Positions 1-8,913 of a stretch of DNA of 26,786 bases are shown here, in pieces. The notes under the pieces were generated by a model. The model had not been told where the DNA came from. It saw only the letters and a program-made list of their open reading frames with translations, and ran no database searches. Positions within the stretch are counted from its first letter, which is position 1, and every line of letters starts with the position of its first letter. This DNA is from Zygnema cylindricum (Eukaryota > Streptophyta > Zygnematophyceae > Zygnematales > Zygnemataceae). The stretch lies in assembly GCA_037447655.1 (NCBI GenBank), contig JBBHKE010000893.1:1-26786 (forward strand), given 5' to 3'. Both the position numbers and the translations under genes were made by a program.

Positions 1-1255
1 CTAATTTAAAGTTATCCTTATGTGAGTGTTTTCCAATGTGGATGTGTATTTTCCAATGTGTGGAATGTGTGGTTGGAATTGTTTGTAGTAATGGGATTTT
101 CTGAGAGGTAGGAGATCCTGTTACAGTGGGGAATGTTGTCCAAAACACATGTTCAAGTTTTGCATTTTGTGGTGGAACTGAGCACATAGAAAGTCTCATT
201 TCACAAGGGTGAAGTTGTATTGGGTTTTGAATGTGAAGGGGGTGTCAATCATTTGGGTTTGTATCAGCTTGGAGTCGGCACTATCTAGATAAGCTTCTTT
301 AGATCTGCGATTTCTGTGGGGGAATGGAGCCCATAGAATTTCATACATGGATTAAAAGAACAAGAACGACCTTGACAAAGCCCACACCAATATAAAATTT
401 ATTTAGTTTTGCGTTCCACTGTCTACATCGTGAAAGGATTGAGATTGTGTTAAAAAACGTGATGGTAAACCATCCGATTCCATGTGTTCAAAATGGGGTA
501 GCAATGCCAAAATTGGAAAACTACATGTGGAGGGAAGTAAGAAAAAAAAACGAACACAACAAAAAAATGGCATTGTAAACTAAAGACACCCTAAGAAGTT
601 ATAACCGCTTAAAATAAGACACAAAGTGTGTTTAAACCAACATTACCTAACCAAACATCAACATAACTAAAGATCTACAAAAAGCAACCAAGTCCCCCAA
701 GCCCGAGGGAACACATTTAAAGAGTGGTGTCAACCACAAGGCAGAATGTTGTCAGAAAATCACAAAGCTGACCAAGAACAGTGCCACCAACAATAAAAAA
801 GCACACTCCAAAAAACATATCAAAACCTCGAGCACCAAACTTAAGGGGCAAAGCAAATTCATAGAAAGTCTTTGATGGACCATTTGTTGAAAGATCACCG
901 GAAGTGGTAAGGGCTTAAACGAAAGCATATCGATCTAGAATAAAAAAAAATGACAGCTCAAAGTTTTTGATTGAGGGGGATAAACGGGTAGCTGCCGGCC
1001 GAGCTCGGAGAACATCTACCGTCTTAAAAGACCGAGGAGCGGGGGTAAATGATTGGAGTGAAATTCTGGGGGATGTATAGCCGCCGAGAATGCACAGCTC
1101 AACCTAAGCCTTTAAGATAGCCCGGACCCACTTTAGTTTGACAAAAAATAGTTGCCACCCAGGCAAGCAATAAAAATTTGACCGATTTCACCCTAGTGAA
1201 GGTAGAGTCCTTTGAGTGCGCCGCAAAAAGAATCACTAAAAACGCTCAACGAGCA
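1..1255. other. gene-free AT-rich sequence
   Basis: No open frame with believable codon use or splice structure was found on either strand. The stretch at about 560-940 is A-rich and low in structure; about 960-1110 is richer in G+C but matches nothing I recognise. A word near 584-606 (AAAGACACCCTAAGAAGTTA) recurs in diverged form near 3462-3482, which hints at an old repeat, but no boundaries can be set. Confidence 0.6.
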
Positions 1256-1336
1256 GAATGTTATGGTTGTTAAAAGTCAGTGGAATGATATGGCTGTTAA
1301 AAGTCAACGGAATGTTATGGTTGTTAAAATTCAACC
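1256..1336 (+). repeat. 27-bp minisatellite, three copies
   Basis: Three head-to-tail units with a 27-bp period starting at 1256, 1283 and 1310, each reading approximately GAATGTTATGGTTGTTAAAA followed by GTCAAC. The copies differ by only a few bases. No coding meaning is apparent. It could be part of an old LTR or other element, but no partner copy is present in the window. Confidence 0.85.
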
Positions 1337-2599
1337 TCTTTATACAGATGCTTTTTGAGAGAGAGAGGGACTAGAAAACTTTTTAAGTTCCTAAATCCTA
1401 CTCACAACCCCTATCTAATAAATTATCTACCAATAAGAATAATGTAACGTACAATTTGCACAGGGGAAGGTACATTAGCAGTGGTACGATTTGTGTGGCT
1501 TTTGTATGTCTCCCTCCGCCAACCTCTGGCGACCTACCACGTGTCAATATGTCGACTCTTTGGCATAAGCTGCCAAAGGAGCCATTCCGGTGTGTTGGCG
1601 CCCACGCGGACCGTCCACTTGTAATTTTCCAATCGATGTTGTCCGTTCGATTCCGACGGCGCGCAAAATGTTTTTTGCGGCCGTTTGTACTTTGCAGCCG
1701 CCGTACTTTTCCCGTCTCTTGTTCACCATTTTGTAGGTTTGCCGTTAAATGAAAATATTCGCGTGTGAACTATTTAAACAGTTATTGAACCATATATCTG
1801 TATCAATTGTTCATGACTCAACAGATAAGGCGAATGTATACTCCGTAGGACCTAGGATCTAATCCAGATCGGTCCGTAACTTTTGTCAAGTACTCTTCCT
1901 GTCTCTCTCTTGCTCTCCTTAGAGTGCACCTTGGCTCGCCGCCTACCTCTCTCTCTCTCTCCTATCTAGAGTATAGGAATAAACTAGTGACCTGAGAATT
2001 ACTTTTTCAACATGGAGGTCCCAAACCGCTCAGAAAACCTCACCGACACAACCCAAATGAACATGTTGTCGATAAGAAATGGGGCATCTAAATGTCTAGA
2101 TGTACCAAGTGGTGTAAAGGAAACAATAGCAACATGATCCTCATGCTCGGCATGAAAAAGCCTATAACCTTGAAGAAAGGGTCGAGAGCGGGCCATAATC
2201 TTTGAGCGCCACAACCCTCCCCCACAATTTGGTAAGACTAGGTACCTAAAAGAAAACATAAGGGCCAAGGAGCAATGTTTATTGGACCGAAAGAAATATG
2301 GAACAAAGCGAGGTGGAGGGCGTCCTGTTCAAATATCTGCACAACCATAGGGATACGCGTTTTTAAGCGTGGATGACGAGATCCGAAATCATAAGCCCCT
2401 ACGACATCTAAATGACATACAAAAGCGTAGTGCTCGTGCGTAGGGCCGAACGGAAGTGTGGTGGAAGATACTAGAGGAAAGGTACGAGATGTAGGACTAC
2501 CAAGGGCCATGAAACGTAGATCGTTGTGTGCATGACGAGCGTAACCGAAGACGACTACGAAATTCTTATGTCACCCAAAATATTATAAACATGCAGAGG
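1337..2599. other. non-coding stretch, possible decayed element
   Basis: This is mixed-composition sequence with a G+C-richer patch (about 1540-1740) and two CT tracts (about 1900-1920 and 1947-1965). The only open frame with any protein-like look is 2012-2137 on the plus strand (41 codons, beginning MEVPNRSENLTDTTQ). It follows the CT tracts and has no recognisable domain. Minus-strand frames at 1999-2510 show no motif I know. A decayed retroelement is possible but unproven. Confidence 0.35.
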
Positions 2600-3514
2600 T
2601 TTTTGCACAAGGTTTGGGTAGAGGGGGTGGGAGAGGGAGAAGGGCAAAGGTGTGTTGCTTGACATGGTCAATGAATCATACGGAAATCCATGGAAATTGA
2701 TAAGGTGAGAGGAAGAGAAAACGGGGGAGAGGAAGGGAAATCGTGTGTAATGGATGGTGAAAATGGTAGTGTGGTAGAAAGACCATGGGTGGGGTGGGAG
2801 AGAGGAGGGAAAAGAGAGAAACTAGACATATGTAAAATGTGACCAATGTCGGGTTTCAGTGTGTTTTTATTGGGTCCCAACCCTAATTCTTATCTAATTA
2901 TCGGTGTCATTCCCGTTGATTTAATGATTATGGCAAGGGGTGGGAAAAGATACGAAACTACCCTAGAAGGCCAATACAAACGGTTTGTGTGTTTATGGTT
3001 TCTTGGGGTCTTTTAGGATTTTTTAGGGTTTAGACGTTGTGGGAGGGAAGCAGGGCCTTGAGAACAGGAAGAGGGGGGAATATGTGTACCTGAAGAGAAA
3101 TTAGAAACACCATTGCCAAAGAGAAGTGGGAGAAAGAGGAAGGAGGAGAGGGTGGAGAAAATGGAAGGGGGGAGGCAGTAGAAAGGGGTTAAATTCTTGA
3201 TGACAGTTGGATTTTGTTCCTCTCCGAGAAAGTGTGATGTTATGGATTTTGGGGAGATAATCGGTGCTTGAGGGGAAGGGGGGGGGTGAGGGGAGGGAGG
3301 ATGTCGAGGGTCCCAATACAGGGGGGGAAGGAAGAGGAAAGGGGATTAAAACACAATTGTCTGTATAGGGGGGATGTGGGGGTGAATTGCCGATGGTGAA
3401 AAGGGGGGTGGGGGGCAAACCGTAATCCATCAACTGAAAACCCAAAGAGTCAACACCCTAAAAAGACACCCTCAAAAGTTACCGTTGCTCGAAGTTCACT
3501 GTTTATCATTACTG
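2600..3514. other. G-run-rich purine sequence, quadruplex-prone
   Basis: The plus strand is strongly purine-biased with many runs of 3-9 G. Clusters at 3272-3300 (GGGG, then G9, GGGG, GGG with 1-3 nt spacers) and 3368-3415 fit the G-quadruplex pattern. The proline-rich minus-strand frames here (such as 3101-3445) are the translation of these runs and are not taken as genes. Confidence 0.55.
3272..3300 (+). other. predicted G-quadruplex motif
   Basis: Four or more G runs separated by AA, TGA and A within 29 bases satisfy the usual G3+N1-7 rule. This is a sequence prediction only. Confidence 0.6.
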
Positions 3515-3518
3515 GTGG

Positions 3519-3613
3519 GAGGGGGGGGGGGGAGAGGGAGAGGGAGAGGGAGAGGGAGAGGGAGAGGAAGAGGGAGAGGGAGAGGGAGAGGGAAATGGAG
3601 AGGGAGAGGGATC
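3519..3613 (+). repeat. left GGGAGA array
   Basis: A G run (3519-3531) is followed by about 13 copies of GGGAGA with two or three single-base variants. It is separated from the main polypurine tract by about 100 bases of ordinary sequence. Confidence 0.8.
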
Positions 3614-4724
3614 AAGTCAACCAACATAGGATCCGAAGGTGCTTAGTGGGCTTTTATTGCTTCAAAAACAGTTGAGCTGATAGGCAAAAGGAAGGAGGGA
3701 GATGCTAAGGGAAAGGGAGAAACAAATGGAGTGGCAGAGGAAAAGGGAGAGGGAGAGGAAGGAGTAGGAAAGGAAAGGGAGAAACAGAGGGAGAGGCATA
3801 GGAAAAGGGAGAGGAAGAGCAAGAGGGAGAGGGAAAGGGAGAAAGAGAGGGAGAGGGAGAGGAAAGGGGAGAGCAATAAAGAAAGGGAGAAACGCAAGGA
3901 GAGGGAAAGGGAGGAAACGGAGGGAGAGGGAGAGGAAATGGGAGAGGGCGAGGGAGAGGAAACGGGAGAGGGAGAGGGAGGGGGGAGTACAAAAGGAAAG
4001 GGAGAAACGGAGGGAGAGGCAGAGGAAAAGGGAGAGGAAGAGGGAGAGGGAGAGGGAAAGAGAGAAACGGAGGGAGAGGGAGAGAAGAGGGAAAGGGAGA
4101 TGGAAAGGGAGGAATCGGAGGGAGAGGGAGAGGAGACGACAGAGGGAGAGGGAGTGGAAAAGGAAAGGGAGAAACGGAGGGAGGGGCAGAGGAAACAAGA
4201 GAGGATAAAGGAGTGGGAGAGGGAACGGGAGAGAGAGGGAGAGGGAGAGGGGGAGGGAAAGGGAGAGTCAAAGGGAGAGGGAGAGGAAAAGGGAGAGAAA
4301 GAGGGAGAGGAAAAGGGAGAGAAAGAGGGAGAGAAAGAGGGAGAGGAAAAGGAAGAGGAAAATGGAGAGTGAGAGGGAAAGGGAGAAACAGTGGGAGAGG
4401 GAGACGAAATGGGATAGCAAGAGAGAAAGGGAGAAACGGAGGGAGAGGGAGAGGAAAAGGGAGGAAACGGAGGGAGAGAAGGAGAGGGAGAGGGAAAGGG
4501 AGGAAACAGAGGGAGAAGGATAGGAAACGGGGGAGGGATAGGTATAGGGAAAAGGAAAAAAAGAGGGAGGAGGGAGAGGAAGAGGGAAAGGGAGAAACAG
4601 ATGGAGAGGGAGAAGAAAAGGGAGAGGGAGAGGAAAAGGGAGGAGGGAGAGGAAGAGGGAGAGGGAGAGGAAAAGGGAGGGAGAGGGAGAGGAAAAGGGA
4701 GGAGGGAGAGGAAGAGGGAGAGGG

Positions 4725-5186
4725 AGAGGGGAAAGGGAGAAACAGATGGAGAGGGAGAAGAAAAGGGAAAGGGAGAGGAGAGGAAGTGGGAAAGCAAAGG
4801 GAGAAATGGAGGGAGAGGTAGAAGAAAAGGGAGAGGAAGAAGGAGAGGGAAATGGAGAAACGGAGGGAGATGGAGTGGAGAAGGAGGGGGGAGAAGAAGA
4901 GGGATAGGGAGAAACAGAGGGACAGAGAGTGGAAAAGGGATAGGAAAAGGGAGGGTGAGGGAGAGGGAAAGGGAGAAACAGGGGAAGAGAGAGAGGAAAA
5001 GGGAGAGGGAGAGGGAAAGGGAGAAACGGAGGGGCGAGGGCGAGGAAAAGGGAGGAGGTAGAGGGAGAGAAGAAAGTAGAAACAGAGGGAGAGGAAGAGA
5101 ACGAGGGAAAAGGAGAAATGGAGGGAGAGGGAGAGGAGAAGGGAGAGGAATAAGGAGAAGGAAAAAAAGAGGGAGGAGGGAGAGGA
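4725..5186 (+). repeat. 462-bp tandem duplication, copy 1
   Basis: The block repeats at an offset of exactly 462 bases. Landmarks such as AAACAGATGGAGAGGGAGA (4740 and 5202) and GAGAAACGGAGGGGCGAGG keep the same spacing, and the same 69-codon open frame occurs at 4852 and 5314. I saw no mismatch when reading the two copies, which implies a recent unequal exchange or an assembly duplication. Confidence 0.85.
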
Positions 5187-5648
5187 AGAGGGGAAAGGGA
5201 GAAACAGATGGAGAGGGAGAAGAAAAGGGAAAGGGAGAGGAGAGGAAGTGGGAAAGCAAAGGGAGAAATGGAGGGAGAGGTAGAAGAAAAGGGAGAGGAA
5301 GAAGGAGAGGGAAATGGAGAAACGGAGGGAGATGGAGTGGAGAAGGAGGGGGGAGAAGAAGAGGGATAGGGAGAAACAGAGGGACAGAGAGTGGAAAAGG
5401 GATAGGAAAAGGGAGGGTGAGGGAGAGGGAAAGGGAGAAACAGGGGAAGAGAGAGAGGAAAAGGGAGAGGGAGAGGGAAAGGGAGAAACGGAGGGGCGAG
5501 GGCGAGGAAAAGGGAGGAGGTAGAGGGAGAGAAGAAAGTAGAAACAGAGGGAGAGGAAGAGAACGAGGGAAAAGGAGAAATGGAGGGAGAGGGAGAGGAG
5601 AAGGGAGAGGAATAAGGAGAAGGAAAAAAAGAGGGAGGAGGGAGAGGA
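5187..5648 (+). repeat. 462-bp tandem duplication, copy 2
   Basis: Second unit of the tandem pair, directly abutting the first. Identity is lost shortly after about 5648. A shorter related piece precedes the pair near 4540-4620, so the block probably grew by repeated duplication. Confidence 0.85.
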
Positions 5649-6113
5649 AGAGGGAAAGGGAGAAACAGATGGAGAGGGAGAGGAAAAGGGAGGAGGGAGA
5701 GGAAGAGGGAGAGGGAGAGGAAAAGGGAGGGAGAGGGAGAGGAAAAGGGAGGAGGGAGAGGAAGAGGGAGAGGGAGAGGGAAAGGGAGAAAGAGTGGAAG
5801 AGGGAGAGGAAAAGGGATAGGAAAAGGGAGGGAGAGGGAGAGCGAAAGGGAGAAACGGGGGGAGTGAGAAAGGAAAAGGGAGAGGGAGAGGGAAAGGGAG
5901 AAACGGAGGGAGAGGGCGAGGAAAAGGGTGGAGGTAGAGAGAGAGAAGATGGTAGAAACAGAGGGAGAGGAAGAGGAAGAGGGAAAATGAGAAACAGGGG
6001 GAGAGGGAGAGGAAAAGGGAGAGGGAAAAGAAGGAGAGAGAGGAAAAGGGAGAGGGAAAAGAAGAAGGAGAGGAAGAGGGAGAGGGAGACGGAGAGGGAG
6101 AGGGAGAGGGAGA

Positions 6114-6146
6114 GGGCGAGGGCGAGGGCGAGGGCGAGGGCGAGGG
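6114..6146 (+). repeat. GGGCGA variant block, five copies
   Basis: Five consecutive hexamers carry C in place of A (GGGCGA) just before the pure GGGAGA array. This is a single variant spread by local expansion. Confidence 0.75.
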
Positions 6147-6184
6147 AGAGGGAGAGGAGAGGGAGAGGGAGAGGGGGAAGGGGA

Positions 6185-6426
6185 GGGAGAGGGAGAGGGA
6201 GAGGGAGAGGGAGAGGGAGAGGGAGAGGGAGAGGGAGAGGGAGAGGGAGAGGGAGAGGGAGAGGGAGAGGGAGAGGGAGAGGGAGAGGGAGAGGGAGAGG
6301 GAGAGGGAGAGGGAGAGGGAGAGGGAGAGGGAGAGGGAGAGGGAGAGGGAGAGGGAGAGGGAGAGGGAGAGGGAGAGGGAGAGGGAGAGGGAGAGGGAGA
6401 GGGAGAGGGAGAGGGAGAGGGAGAGG
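6185..6426 (+). repeat. (GGGAGA)n array, about 40 perfect copies
   Basis: The hexamer GGGAGA repeats without visible interruption over about 242 bases and is then cut off by GGGGGCCAC. Perfect homogeneity over this length points to active slippage or recent expansion. Copy number in the assembly may not equal the real number. Confidence 0.95.
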
Positions 6427-6511
6427 GGGCCACAACAAAAATTACAACAATAAAATTAGAGACGAGAAAAAGGATAGAAAATAGAAACCGTCACAAAAAC
6501 ATTTCACATGT

Positions 6512-6958
6512 TCAAACTTTTGTTGGGAGTCTATATGTAAACATAATAACTGCGAGTGCTCCTATGAAAGAAACTGAAGTTGTTATCCAAAAAGTAATCT
6601 CAAAATGGCCTCTACAACCTGCTGGAATCGTCCACACTATTTTTTGTTCCTCCAATTTTATTTCTCTTCCCCAAAATACTAATTCCCAGGTCCTGTTTTT
6701 AGTTTCAGGGATATTACCGTCATTATCGTCGTCATTGTTAGTTTTGGAGATATTATCTTCATCACTTTTAGGGTTTTTTAGGGTTTCGGGGAGAGTATCC
6801 TTGTTCTTAGTTTTCGAAATTTTATCCTCAGGCCGGCTTTTAATTCCAGTTTTAAAAAAAGTTTTCGTTTTTATCACCAAAAAAGGAGTAGGAATTTTTA
6901 TTAGAACATGAGATTTTTCACATTTAAATGTATTATTAAAATCTGAGCTCAGTAATGC
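6512..6958 (-). CDS. PIGX: PIG-X-like gene, exon 5 (membrane anchor and stop)
   Basis: The acceptor is a T run followed by GCAG (6959), phase 0 with exon 4, and the exon ends at TGA (6514-6512). Encodes IPTPFLV, an asparagine/aspartate-rich insertion (about 680-725), VWTIPAG and a membrane helix (ITFWITTSVSFIGALAVIMF) with a short RLPTKV tail. The C-terminal helix and preceding 'vP.G' motif match PIG-X. Confidence 0.8.
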   Translation of the reverse strand, partial: ALLSSDFNNTFKCEKSHVLIKIPTPFLVIKTKTFFKTGIKSRPEDKISKTKNKDTLPETLKNPKSDEDNISKTNNDDDNDGNIPETKNRTWELVFWGREIKLEEQKIVWTIPAGCRGHFEITFWITTSVSFIGALAVIMFTYRLPTKV

Positions 6959-8873
6959 CTGCAAAAAAAAAAAAAAGAGGAAGAGTTGAAAAACTTAATT
7001 GTCGAATCTGGGATCACTAGTGCCACAAAAGAAAAACAAACAAATTGAAAAAAAAAAAAGGGAAAAGAAAAAGAGAGAAAAGATAAAGTGAAGAGACAGT
7101 ATTTCCGTGTCAGTGTCACTAGTGCCCTCCAAAAGAAAAATATGTAAAAAGAAGAAAAAGAAACGAAAAAAAATCTTCATAATCTGACCTGCTGGATTAT
7201 TGAAAAAAATATAAATATAATAATAATAATAATGATAATATATTTAAATAGTCAAATATAATAGGAATAATCTCTTTAAAATTTGCTTCGCTGGATTATT
7301 GGAAAAAAATAAAAATAAAACAAAACAAATATTAATAATTAAATAGTCAAATATACTAGAAATAATCACACCATCATAATCATAACAATAATCATAATCA
7401 TAATAATCCTAATCACAATAATAATAGTAATAATAAACATATTCATAATAATAATCATCCTAACAACAATCATAATAATAAGAATAATAAATTAATACTG
7501 ATAATTATGATATAATCTATTCATTATTAAATTGACCACCAAAAATTTGACAATTCTCGCCACCTCATTTGATTCACAATTGGATTTGCTGAGGATTCAA
7601 AAAACAGAAAAAAAAAATGATATTTGATTAAACAATTAATGATTATTGATTGTTGAATTGAAAATTGAGAATTAATAATTTGATAATTTGAAAGCTTGAT
7701 GATTTGATAACTTAAAATAGAAAACTGAAAATTGGAAATGACATTTGGTGATCTGATAAAAAAAGTTGATAATTTGATAATTTGACAATTTGATGGTTCG
7801 ATAATTTGACCATTGATAATGATAACTAATAATCAACAATCCAAAATACATAATTCAAAATAGAGAATTGATAATTGGTCTTTGGTAAATAAAATGGATA
7901 ATTTGATAATTAATTTGATGATTGATAATTATAATCGACAATTAAAAATTGATAAATTTATTATTGATAATTGATAATTTGACAATTGATAATCGGTAAT
8001 TAATAACTTATACTAGAAAATTGGTAACTGATAAATGCTAATTTGGCAATCGATAAAGAAATCGATAAAATTCACAATTCACAATTCATAAAAAATAATT
8101 GGCAATTGGTAATTGGTGATTAATAATTGATAATTTGAAAATTGATAATTGCTAATTGAAGATTTGGAAAAAAACTCGTTGTCTATGATAAATTGAGAGT
8201 TCAAGAAAATCCAAGATTGTAAAATTGAAAAAAAAAAAAAAACGAAACAAAATGAAAAATTCTCCTGGGATCTGATTAAGAACAAAACAACCAACAAAAA
8301 AAATCCATCGAAAAAACTGAATTATAATTTTTTTCAGAATTTCCGAAAAAATAAAATCAAAATTTTGGAAAAAACCAAAAAGATCGGGATTTAAACCACA
8401 AAAAATCTTCATCAGAAAACTTACCGACTATAAAATTGACATTTGAAACATGAAAAAAGTTAACCTTCAGAAAGTGGATTGCGACCAAAAAAAAAAAAAA
8501 ATTCCAGAAATTTACCGAATTAAAAAAAACATAACTGGCGCTTGAAAGAAACATAGACAAAAAGTAACTCTTAGAAATGAGACTAGAGAAAAAAAAGTAA
8601 CCTTAGAAATGAGAATATAGAAAAAAATCTTTAAAAATGAGACTTACTTATTACTGGTCGATGGTTCGTGTCTCGGTTTCGGTGCAACATTTTCCAGATA
8701 TGATATGAGGACTCTCCATTCTACCTCCTCTCTCTCTCCATTATCATATGTCACCTACAACAATTAAACATTTTGAGAAAGAGAGAATAAAGGAGAGACA
8801 GAAAAAGAGAGAGAGAGGACTCCATTTTACCTCCTACAACAATCAAACAGTTTGAGAAAGAGAATGAGAGAGA

Positions 8874-8913
<40 letters not shown>

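Larger units (their letters stand above)
3515..6428. repeat. 2.9-kb polypurine tract (GA/GGA repeats)
   Basis: Almost every base on the plus strand from 3515 to 6428 is G or A, apart from an ordinary-looking patch at about 3614-3720. It is built from variants of GGGAGA, GGAAAA and GAGAAACGGAGG blocks. All six frames are therefore open for hundreds of codons, giving leucine/proline/serine strings on the minus strand and arginine/glutamate/glycine strings on the plus strand. None has the composition or punctuation of a real protein. The tract ends only about 84 bases beyond the stop codon of the PIG-X-like gene, so the end of that transcript may run into the pyrimidine strand. Such tracts can form triplex DNA and block polymerases. 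Confidence 0.9.

Noticed and set aside
1999-2510. Minus-strand frames as remnants of a retroelement polyprotein
   Set aside because: No reverse transcriptase, integrase, protease or zinc-knuckle motif, and no LTR pair was found.
3643-6438. 931-codon minus-strand open frame of leucine/proline/serine, and the 721-codon frame beside it
   Set aside because: Translation of a polypyrimidine repeat. All frames are open, there is no domain, and composition follows the hexamer exactly.
4601-6484. 627-codon plus-strand frame rich in arginine, glutamate and glycine
   Set aside because: Same cause: translation of GGGAGA and GA repeats. No start context or non-repetitive segment.
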